Shown piece by piece: positions 27,065 through 35,200 of a stretch of DNA of 64,000 bases. The stretch is taken from assembly GCF_003332305.1 (NCBI RefSeq), contig NZ_QOIO01000002.1:1-64000 (forward strand), written 5' to 3'. The notes beneath the pieces were generated by a model that was not told the origin of the DNA, searched no databases, and was given only the letters and a program-made list of their open reading frames with translations. The translations under genes were made by a program, and so were the position numbers. The number at the start of each line of letters is the position of its first letter. Position 1 is the stretch's first letter. The DNA is from Microvirga aerophila (GTDB lineage Bacteria; Pseudomonadota; Alphaproteobacteria; Rhizobiales; Beijerinckiaceae).

Positions 27065-28912
27065 ATGGCCGTCTCGATAGACCTGCATGCTTATCAGGAG
27101 CCGATCCTGTTTCTTGCGACGGCGGCCATCGTCGTGCCGGTCTTTCACCGGCTGAGAATTAGCCCGGTCCTTGGATTCCTCGGTGCGGGCGCCCTGCTCG
27201 GACCCTATGGGCTCGGGCGGCTCGTGCCGAACCATCCTTGGGTCGACTGGCTGACCTTCACTAATCCGGAAGGCACGTCGCATCTTGCGGAATTCGGCGT
27301 CGTGTTCCTTCTTTTCACCATCGGCATCGAACTGTCCTGGCAGCGCCTGCGGACCTTGCGCCGGCTCGTGTTCGGCTTCGGAACGCTCCAGGTCTTCCTG
27401 TGCGCCCTGGCGATCGGAATCCTGGCGCTCAACTTGATCGGCAGCATCACGGGGGCCGCCATCGTGGGCCTGGGTCTCGCCCTTTCGTCGACCGCCATTG
27501 TGATTCCGGTGCTGGCCGAACAGCGGCGGCTCAACACCGCGGCCGGGCGGGCGAGCTTCTCGGCCCTTCTGTTCCAGGATCTCGCCGTTGCGCCGATCCT
27601 GTTCACCATCGCGGTATTCGACACGGGCCAACCCGAGGTGACCATGTCGTCCTTCAGCTGGGCGCTCTTTCAGGCGGCCCTGGCGCTGGCGGTAATCGTG
27701 GGCCTTGGGCGGGTGGTGCTTCGGCCCTTCTTTCAGCTCGTCTCGGCCACCAAGAGCCCTGAGCTCTTCATGGCAGCCTGCCTGCTCGTGGTGATGGTGA
27801 CGAGCCTGATCGCCGCCGTGAGCGGCCTGTCCATGGCGCTGGGCGCTTTCATCGCCGGCATCCTGCTGTCGGAAACCGAGTACAAGCGCGCCGTGGACGT
27901 GACCATCCAGCCCTTCAAGGGCCTGCTGCTCGGCGTCTTCTTCGTGTCGGTGGGCATGAGCCTCGACCTGTTCCGTTTCCTCGAAGCCCCGTTGGCAATC
28001 CTGGGGCTCGCCACCCTCGTCATCGTGGTCAAGGGCGTGATCATCTTCGCCCTGGCACGGCCCTTCGGCCTCTCGGCAGCGGATTCGGCCGAGACGAGCC
28101 TTCTCCTTGGTCCTGGCGGTGAATTCGCTCTGGTCATCTTAGGGAGCGCCATGGTGGCCGGGCTCGTGCCCATCGGGATCGGCCAAATGCTCCTTCTGGT
28201 CACCACTCTCACCATGGTGGCCATTCCGCTCCTTGCCCGCCTCGGTCTGCGCCTGAGCCGCCGCATCTCCGAGCGGCGTCCCCTCGACGCCGTCGCGGCC
28301 GTGCCTCCCCCGTCCGATGAGGTCGGGCGGGTGATCATCGCGGGCTACGGGCGCGTCGGACAGCTCATCGCCGAAATGCTGGAACGCCATAAGGTCCCGT
28401 TTCTTGCGGTCGACATGGACCCGGCTCGCGTGGCGGCAGAGCGAAAAGCCGGAAAGCCGGTCTACTACGGTGACGCATCGTATCCGGAATTCCTGCGCGC
28501 TTGCGGCATCGACCGGGCCCTCGCCCTCGTGGTGACCCTGGACACGCGCACCTCCGTCGAGGCGGTGGTGGGGGCGGCCCGGCAGGAGCGCTCGGACATC
28601 ACCATCGTGGCCCGCGCACGCGACGCCAAGCATGCGGCGCAGCTCTATGAGCTTGGCGTCGACGACGCGGTTCCGGAGACCATCGAGGCCTCCCTGCAGT
28701 TGAGCGAGGCGGTCCTGGCCGATATCGGCGTACCCATGGGCCTCGTGATCGCGTCCATTCACGAGCGCAGGGATGAGTTCAGGACAATTCTCAAAGCCAG
28801 CAACCGCATACGCGACGCCAGTCGCATCGAGTTCCGGGCAAGGCGCACGGTAGGGAAACCTTCGACCGCGACCCCGACCCTCAACGAACAGGCCGCGCAG
28901 GGCGAATTGTAA
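27065..28912 (+). CDS. monovalent cation:proton antiporter-2 (CPA2) / KefB-type protein
   Basis: A 615-residue CPA2 transporter. About 12-13 membrane helices fill residues 1-400 (for example FGVVFLLFTIGIELSW, LSSTAIVIPVLAEQ, GAFIAGILLSETEYKRAV), followed by a cytosolic TrkA-N/RCK nucleotide-binding domain (VIIAGYGRVGQLIAEML, residues about 420-540). KefB/KefC of E. coli are glutathione-gated K+/H+ systems; in rhizobia the role is usually K+ efflux or pH homeostasis. The ATG at 27065 follows AGGG. The hydrophobic core contains the GIELSW and FQDLAV signatures. No KefF/KefG regulatory partner is adjacent. Confidence 0.9.
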   Translation: MAVSIDLHAYQEPILFLATAAIVVPVFHRLRISPVLGFLGAGALLGPYGLGRLVPNHPWVDWLTFTNPEGTSHLAEFGVVFLLFTIGIELSWQRLRTLRRLVFGFGTLQVFLCALAIGILALNLIGSITGAAIVGLGLALSSTAIVIPVLAEQRRLNTAAGRASFSALLFQDLAVAPILFTIAVFDTGQPEVTMSSFSWALFQAALALAVIVGLGRVVLRPFFQLVSATKSPELFMAACLLVVMVTSLIAAVSGLSMALGAFIAGILLSETEYKRAVDVTIQPFKGLLLGVFFVSVGMSLDLFRFLEAPLAILGLATLVIVVKGVIIFALARPFGLSAADSAETSLLLGPGGEFALVILGSAMVAGLVPIGIGQMLLLVTTLTMVAIPLLARLGLRLSRRISERRPLDAVAAVPPPSDEVGRVIIAGYGRVGQLIAEMLERHKVPFLAVDMDPARVAAERKAGKPVYYGDASYPEFLRACGIDRALALVVTLDTRTSVEAVVGAARQERSDITIVARARDAKHAAQLYELGVDDAVPETIEASLQLSEAVLADIGVPMGLVIASIHERRDEFRTILKASNRIRDASRIEFRARRTVGKPSTATPTLNEQAAQGEL

Positions 28913-28965
28913 CCCGGCACCTGATTGACCCTTGACCTCCGTGCCCGTTGCCGGACACTGGCGCG

Positions 28966-30141
28966 ATGCTTCTCAACCTCTTTACCGAGCTGCGCGCGGC
29001 CAAGATCCCAGTGACCTTGCGGGAATATCTTTCGCTGCTCGAAGCCCTCGACCAGGATCTGGCCGACAAGCGGATCGAGGAATTCTACTACCTGTCCCGC
29101 GCCTGCCTGGTGAAGGACGAGCGTCACTTCGACCGGTTCGACCAGGTGTTCAGCCAGGTCTTCAAGGGCCTCGAGACGTTGGGCCAGGCCGTGGAGGAAG
29201 CCGACATCCCGGACGAATGGCTGCGCAGGCTCGCCGAGCGCTATCTGACCGACGAGGAGAAGCGCCAGATCGAAGCCATGGGGTGGGACAAGCTCTTCGA
29301 GACCCTGAAGGAGCGGCTGAAGGAGCAGAAGGGCCGGCATCAAGGCGGCAACAAATGGATCGGCACTGCCGGCACGTCGCCTTACGGAGCTTATGGGTAC
29401 AACCCCGAGGGCATCCGGATCGGCCAGGACAAGAACCGCAATTTCAGTGCCGTGAAGGTGTGGGACAAGCGCGAGTTCAAGGATTTCGACGACACCGTCG
29501 AGCTTGGCGTGCGCAACATGCGCGTGGCGCTGCGCCGCCTGCGCCGCTTCGCCCGCACCGGTGCAGTGGAAGAACTGGATCTCGACGAGACGATCCATGA
29601 AACGGCCCACAAGGGCTATCTCGACGTCCGCCTGCGTCCAGAGCGCCGGAACGCCGTGAAGGTGCTGCTCTTCCTCGACGTGGGCGGATCCATGGACTGG
29701 CACATTCAGGTGGCCGAGAAGCTGTTTTCGGCAGCCCGGCTCGAATTCAAGCATTTCGAGCACTTCTATTTCCACAACTGCGTCTACGAGAACCTCTGGA
29801 AGGAAAACCGCCGCCGCTTCGACGAAAAGATCCCGACCCTGGACGTCATCCGCACCTATCCGTCGGATTATCGGGTGGTTTTCGTTGGCGACGCCTCCAT
29901 GAGCCCTTATGAGATCCTGATGCCGGGCGGATCGGTGGAGCATTGGAACGAGGAGCCCGGACAGGTCTGGCTCCAGAAAATCCTGCACCACTTCCCCAAG
30001 GCGGTCTGGCTGAACCCGGTGACGCGCTCCCATTGGGCCTATACCCAATCGATTGCGCATATCCGTCAGCTCTTCTCGGACCGCATGTATCCGCTCAACC
30101 TGGAAGGCATCGATCAGGCGATGCGGGAATTGGTACGTTAA
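28966..30141 (+). CDS. CoxE-like VWA domain protein
   Basis: A 391-residue protein of the CoxE-like VWA family. The N-terminal half is helical and conserved (LLNLFTELRAAKIPVTLREYLSLLEAL); the VWA domain begins near residue 230 with the MIDAS-like DVGGSMDWHI, where the canonical DxSxS is altered to DxGGS, as is usual in this family. These proteins pair with MoxR ATPases in complex maturation. The probable partner is the MoxR gene at 24636-25526. The ATG at 28966 gives the family-like N-terminus; its ribosome site is weak. The next gene follows after 6 bp and is probably co-transcribed. Confidence 0.88.
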   Translation: MLLNLFTELRAAKIPVTLREYLSLLEALDQDLADKRIEEFYYLSRACLVKDERHFDRFDQVFSQVFKGLETLGQAVEEADIPDEWLRRLAERYLTDEEKRQIEAMGWDKLFETLKERLKEQKGRHQGGNKWIGTAGTSPYGAYGYNPEGIRIGQDKNRNFSAVKVWDKREFKDFDDTVELGVRNMRVALRRLRRFARTGAVEELDLDETIHETAHKGYLDVRLRPERRNAVKVLLFLDVGGSMDWHIQVAEKLFSAARLEFKHFEHFYFHNCVYENLWKENRRRFDEKIPTLDVIRTYPSDYRVVFVGDASMSPYEILMPGGSVEHWNEEPGQVWLQKILHHFPKAVWLNPVTRSHWAYTQSIAHIRQLFSDRMYPLNLEGIDQAMRELVR

Positions 30142-30147
30142 GGGCAC

Positions 30148-30711
30148 ATGACACAGACCTATCAGCACAGTCCCCGCCCCGTGGGCGGGCCTATCTCTTT
30201 CACCCTCAAGGGCGAGACGCTGACGGTGGATTCCGGCCGCAAGGTTCATGAAGTCCAGCTGGGAGCGGTCGAATCGGTCAGGATGACGTTCGAGCCCGGG
30301 CGGCTGGGCCGGAAGGCTTACCGGACGAAAGTTGTGATGAAGGATGGCAAGGCGTTTTCGTTCACGTCCCTCAGCTGGAGGAGCTTGATCGAGGCCGAGC
30401 AACTCACCCAGGAATACCGGGCCTTTGCGCACGCCCTGTTCGAGGCCGTTCGGCGCGCCAATCCGAACGCCCGCTTCATCGCCGGGAAGCCCTGGTGGCT
30501 ATGGCTTTCTACCACGATCCTGGGAGTCGCCTGCCTGTTGGGCATGGCATTCCTGATCTGGCAAGCGGTCCAACGTGGCCTCACGGATGTCGCCCTGCTG
30601 GGCGGGCTCTTCGTCGCTATCGGCGCCTGGCAGATCGAGCCAATGGTGAGACTCAACAAGCCGCGGGCCTTTCGTCCCGAATCTCCGCCGCCGAACCTTC
30701 TGCCCGCCTGA
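30148..30711 (+). CDS. membrane protein, unknown function
   Basis: A 187-residue protein. Residues 1-105 form a beta-rich soluble domain resembling a PH-like fold (FTLKGETLTVDSGRKVHEVQLGAVESVRMTF, with VVMKDGKAFSFTSLSW); two membrane helices follow at about 113-135 and 140-162 (WWLWLSTTILGVACLLGMAFLIW; LTDVALLGGLFVAIGAW). It starts 6 bp after the CoxE-like gene, so it is likely in the same operon. I do not recognise a named family. The proline-rich C-terminus (PESPPPNLLPA) looks disordered. Confidence 0.6.
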   Translation: MTQTYQHSPRPVGGPISFTLKGETLTVDSGRKVHEVQLGAVESVRMTFEPGRLGRKAYRTKVVMKDGKAFSFTSLSWRSLIEAEQLTQEYRAFAHALFEAVRRANPNARFIAGKPWWLWLSTTILGVACLLGMAFLIWQAVQRGLTDVALLGGLFVAIGAWQIEPMVRLNKPRAFRPESPPPNLLPA

Positions 30712-30896
30712 GTTTTACAATCTGGGATTTTTTGACCCTCGGTCATTCCCTCCCGCCGATTGAAGAAACTCAATTATTTTCGGACGAGATGCCCCTGGCT
30801 CGAAAATTTCATTGACGAGTCGAGCAATATTGAAATGTAATATCATTATGCTTTGTCGGAGAGAAGTCCGATGGAGCCTCACCAAGGGGTAAAAGA

Positions 30897-31028
30897 ATGA
30901 AACTCAGTTCATTCGTTAAAGTCGCACTTGCTCTTGCTCTCGTCGGCGGCGCCGTATTCGGCACGGTGGCGATGCAGAAGGAGCAGCGGATCGTCGTCGC
31001 GGTCAAGGGCGACCCGACCCAGTGGTAA
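30897..31028 (+). CDS. 43-residue small membrane or exported peptide
   Basis: ATG preceded by AAGGGG at good spacing opens a 43-codon frame: a basic N-terminus (MKLSSFVK), one hydrophobic stretch of about 18 residues (VALALALVGGAVFGTVAM), then a polar tail ending in DPTQW. It could be a single-pass membrane peptide or a cleaved secreted peptide (AxA-like site absent). It has its own terminator structures downstream (31043-31060 and 31086-31113). The ribosome site, composition and terminator argue for a real gene; no family is recognised. Confidence 0.6.
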   Translation: MKLSSFVKVALALALVGGAVFGTVAMQKEQRIVVAVKGDPTQW

Positions 31029-31042
31029 TCTAAGGCACTCTT

Positions 31043-31060
31043 CCGGGCCGCTTGGCCCGG
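31043..31060 (+). other. hairpin in the small-peptide transcript
   Basis: CCGGGCC/GGCCCGG 7-bp stem with a 4-nt loop, just upstream of the main terminator. It may stabilise the short mRNA 3' end. Confidence 0.45.
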
Positions 31061-31085
31061 GGGGCGTTCTTCCAAATCCCACCTT

Positions 31086-31113
31086 GCCGCAGCGTTTTCG
31101 CTGCGGCTTTTTT
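31086..31113 (+). terminator. Rho-independent terminator of small-peptide gene
   Basis: GCCGCAGCG-TTTT-CGCTGCGGC perfect 9-bp stem followed by six T residues. On the opposite strand it also lies just past the Usp gene end. Confidence 0.9.
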
Positions 31114-31122
31114 ATTGGCCGT

Positions 31123-31548
31123 TCAATCCCGGACGACAAGGACCGAGCATCGGGCATGGCGCACGATGGTCGAGGCGTTCGAACCGAGCAGGAAGGTGGC
31201 CATGGTCGGCCGGTGCGATCCGATCACCACGAGGTCCGCCCCGGTCTTTTCGGCCTCGTCCAGAACCTCGTTATAGACCGAGCCCAAGCGCACAACGGCG
31301 GACACGGACTCGGCCGGAAGGTCGATCTTCGCCGCGATCTCCGCAAGCCTTATCTCGCTTTCCCCCTGCTGCTCCTCGTCGAAGGCCGGGGGCATGAACT
31401 CCATATAGGTGACCGGCACGATCGGACGCACATAGACCAGCCGCAGGGTGCCATCAGCGCTTTTGGCAAGCTCCACCGCCTTGTCGATGGCGGGCTGGGC
31501 GGCTTCGACCTCGCCGAGATCGACGGGAACCAAGAGCGTCTTGAACAT
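31123..31548 (-). CDS. universal stress protein (UspA family)
   Basis: A 141-residue single-domain Usp. The fold is recognisable from MFKTLLVPVDL at the N-terminus, ADLVVIGSHRP and STIVRHARCSVLVVR at the C-terminus. The ATP-binding G-x2-G-x9-G-S/T motif is incomplete: the second Gly is replaced (GSHRP), a variant common in rhizobial Usps, so nucleotide binding is uncertain. It lies upstream of, and in the same direction as, a terminator shared with the small peptide, and 15 bp from the ferredoxin gene, so the two may be co-transcribed (ferredoxin first). Confidence 0.9.
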   Translation of the reverse strand: MFKTLLVPVDLGEVEAAQPAIDKAVELAKSADGTLRLVYVRPIVPVTYMEFMPPAFDEEQQGESEIRLAEIAAKIDLPAESVSAVVRLGSVYNEVLDEAEKTGADLVVIGSHRPTMATFLLGSNASTIVRHARCSVLVVRD

Positions 31549-31563
31549 GGCGAAACCTCGCGT

Positions 31564-31884
31564 TCAGCCTTGGCGGGTGGGGGTGTGGACGACTAGGCCG
31601 TCCAGCTCGGGCCTGACGCGGATCTGGCATGAGAGCCGTGAATTCGGCCGGACGTCGAAGGCGAAATCGAGCATGTCCTCCTCCATCGGCTGCGGCTGCC
31701 CCGTAGCACTCTCCCATTCCTCATCCACGTAAACATGGCATGTGGCGCAGGAACAGGCGCCGCCGCATTCCGCTTCGATGCCGGGAACGCCGTTGCGGAT
31801 CGCGGTTTCCATCACGGTCGCGCCCTCCTCGGCTTCGACTGTGCGGGCCGTGCCCTCGGCATCGATGTAGGTGATGTTGATCAT
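31564..31884 (-). CDS. 2Fe-2S ferredoxin (adrenodoxin type)
   Basis: A 106-residue plant/adrenodoxin-type ferredoxin carrying one [2Fe-2S] cluster for electron transfer. Ligands are visible: [15 protein letters not shown] gives three cysteines with CX5CX2C spacing, and the fourth is in [14 protein letters not shown]. The EEDMLDFAF block is typical of the P450-type or isc-associated class. It is followed 15 bp later by a Usp gene. The partner reductase or P450 is not in the window. Confidence 0.92.
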   Translation of the reverse strand: MINITYIDAEGTARTVEAEEGATVMETAIRNGVPGIEAECGGACSCATCHVYVDEEWESATGQPQPMEEDMLDFAFDVRPNSRLSCQIRVRPELDGLVVHTPTRQG

Positions 31885-32204
31885 TGCGGACCTCTGTCTT
31901 ACGGCGCATATTTAAAGCAGCGGGCACCGGAAAACGAGACACCGGACACGATATCGCGCCATCTTCCTGCCTTATTTTACCCGGCAGCACTGGTTACCGA
32001 GCCGTTAACGACGTTCTCAAGTGATGGGGGGCATCGGGTTCCCTTCACCCGGACCGGCCGCTAAACTCGTTTGGTAAATGGCAGGTTACCTACCGGAATT
32101 TACCGTGAAAGGTTATTTCGGTTCGTACTGATGTCGTGTTCGGGTTATCTTGGCCGACAGCAACGGCATTGACCATCATCAGTTGCGTCACGAGGGCGGA
32201 TTTC
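31885..32204. other. divergent intergenic region upstream of GPR-like gene
   Basis: A 320-bp non-coding region. It holds a CtrA-like site (31994-32008) and an inverted repeat GGTAA-N8-TTACC at 32073-32090. An in-frame TTG-type extension of the GPR-like frame to 32136 has no ribosome site. Confidence 0.55.
31994..32008 (+). promoter_or_regulatory. CtrA-like site (one mismatch)
   Basis: TTAC-CGAGCCG-TTAA, followed by C, is one base off the TTAA-N7-TTAAC CtrA consensus. It lies 197 bp upstream of the GPR-like gene and 110 bp upstream of the ferredoxin start. Confidence 0.4.
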
Positions 32205-35200
32205 ATGGCGATCGAGACGAAGAAGATGAAGGATCCGGCAGAGGCTGCTCTGTCTGCTGTCGAGCATGCGCTCAATCTCGACGACGAGACATTCGTGCTC
32301 CAGACACAGAACCGGTCCGGCGATCCCGCCTCCTCGGAAGAGCCCCGTCTTCCCGATATCGACGATCACGACTTCACCAGAGGTCCCTTCGGCCTCGAGT
32401 CCGAGCCCGGCGAACGGCAGGAATCCCAAAGGAGCGCTCGCGACGCGAAGCCGGAGGACGCGCCCCGTTCCGGCTTTGTCGCGCCCGACCGGAACGCCGT
32501 CGCCAACGATGACCGGCAGAATGTCGGCGTCATGCTGCAAACTCTCCAGGTTCGTCCCTCCCGGGGGGCTTATGTGATCGCGACCCTTGCGTCGCTTCTC
32601 TGGCTGGGAGCGGCCGGGGCCTTCCTGTATTCCAGGGGCATCACCACTCCCGAGCAGGTCCTGGCCACCTTCTCGCCGACCCAGCTCGCGATCGCGGGCG
32701 CCGTGCTCCTAGCCCCGATTTTCTTTTTCTACATGGTGGCGATGATCACCGTGCGGGCGCAGGAGATGAAGCTCGTGGCCCGCGCCATTGGCGACGTGGC
32801 TCTGCGCTTGGCCCAGCCCGAGAATTTCTCCACCGACGCCGTGTTGTCGGTCTCGCAGGCGGTGCGCCGCGAAGTTGCCGCCGTCGGCGACGGCGTGGAG
32901 CGCGCTCTGGCCCGCGCCGGTGAGCTGGAGACGCTCGTGCGCAGCGAAATCTCCACCCTTGAGCGCGCCTATTCCGACAACGAGATCCGCATCCGCTCGC
33001 TGGTGGACGAACTCGTCACCCAGCGCGAGGCCATCGTGGCCAATGCCGAGCGGGTTCGCGGCGCCATCAACGGCGCTCACCAGAATTTCACTCAGGATCT
33101 GGACGAGACCGCCGAGCGGCTCGTATCAGCCGTTCAAGGCGCAGGCGAACGGGTCAGCGGCTCCCTGGAGCAGCGGGGCGAGCAGATCACACAGGCGCTT
33201 GGCCGGGCCGGCGAACGGGTCATCGAAGAGATGGCGAGCCGCGGCGTCGAGCTCGTCCACCGCATCACCGGCACCACGGAAGACATCAAGGTCGGCATCG
33301 CCGAAGTCGGGACCGTCATCACGGGCGCCCTCGAGAGCAAGGCCCAGGACATCACCGGCGCCTTCGAGCGCACCGGCGACGTGCTGACCCGCCACCTCCA
33401 GGATGGCGCGAGCCAGGTGACCCGCACCCTCGCGGAGACCGGCCGCGGCGTGATCGACGCCCTCGCCCAGCAGGGCAACGACGTGCGGGAGGCTTTCGAG
33501 AGCACGGCCAAGACCCTCGAAGAGAGCTTCATCCTGCGCGGCAGCGAGATCACCGAGAAGCTCGCCGCGACCGGCGGCGTGATCGCCGACGACATTTCCG
33601 CCCGCACCACGGAGCTGCGCGACCAGATCGCGGCGGCCGGCATGGGCGTCAGCGAGGAAATCGTCTCCCGCGGGGCATTGGTGCGCGAGCAGCTCTCCTC
33701 GACGGGCGCCTCGCTCGTTGAGGAACTGACCGCGAGCGGCACGAATGTGCGTGAGCAGCTTGCCTCCACGGCCACCGAAGTGGTCGAGCAGATTGCCCTG
33801 CGCGGCAGCGAGGTGCGCGAGCAGCTCGAGAGCGCCGTGCGCCTTGCGGACGAATCCATCGGCAGCCGGGTCGAAGACCTCGCCACCCGCCTGGAGGCCG
33901 CAAGCCAGCGGGTCAACGAGACCGTCACCGTTCAGGGCGAGACCTTGGAAAGCAGCCTGTCCCAGGCAGGCGAGCGCATCGCCGCCCTCATGGGCGCCAA
34001 GGTGGAGGAGTTCCAGAACGCCTTCGAAACCCGTGGCCAGGAATTCGGCGAGACCCTGTCGCACCATGCGGATGAGACGCATGTTCGCCTGGCTTCCACC
34101 GGCAAGGACATCGTCCTGGCCATCGCCAGCCAGGGGGCGCGCATCAACGAGGCCCTCAACCGCACGGCCGAGACCGTGGACACCCGCGGCAGCGTGATGG
34201 AGACCACCCTCGGCACCCGCCTTGCGGCGTTCGAGGAGGTTATGGCTCGCGGCGGCGAAGTGGCAGAGCGCATCTCCAACGATGTGGGCAGCCTGACCGA
34301 GACCATCAGCGGTCGCTTCGAGGAGATGAACCGCCTCATCACGGTCCAGGGCCGCACCATGGCCGAGACCTTCTCCGAGCGTGCCCGTGAGGCGACCACC
34401 GCCATCGAAAGCCAGCTCACGGCCCTCGAGGAGCATGCCTCCCGTCGCACCACAGAGATCACGTCGAACTTCGACACCATCGTCGAGCGGGTCGATCAGG
34501 CCCTCGGCGCCCGGGCATCCGCCCTCAACGAAGCCCTCGTCGTCCGGACGGGCGAAATGGCCCGGGTCATGGCGGAAGGCGGACGCGACGTATCGACCGC
34601 CCTTCAGGCCCGCGTGGACGAGATCAACCAGGCGATCACCGCACGCACCGGCGCCATCGCGGACGCCATCTCGGCCAAGGCCGACCAGATCGGCGAGACC
34701 CTTGCGGCCCGCGCCACCACGTTGAACGAGACCCTGGGTGAGCGCGCCGATCAGATTTCCGAGACGCTGAGCACACGGGCTCTGGAAATCAACCAGATCC
34801 TCGGCGACCGCGCCGGCGAAATCACCGAGACTCTGGGCACCCGTGCGTTCGAGATCAACCAGACCCTCGGCAGCCGCGCCCAGGAGATCGCCGAAACCCT
34901 CGACGAGCGGGTGGCAACCTTCGAGGAGCGGGTCGTGAACCGCCTCGAGGGCGTGGTGGGCGCCATCGACGACAAGAGCCAGTCCGTGCTCGGATCCCTC
35001 GGCACCCAGATCGGCGAGATCAGGAGCATTTTCGACACGCAGGGCCTTTCCCTCGTGGCGAGCCTCAACGACCGGGGCCAGGAGATCGGCCGCGAGGTTG
35101 CGGCCATCAGCGACACCACCCTGCGCAATCTCGAAGAGCGCAGCAATGCGGTCATCGCCAGCCTGCAGGACCGCAGCGCCACCATGCTGTCGTCGCTCCA

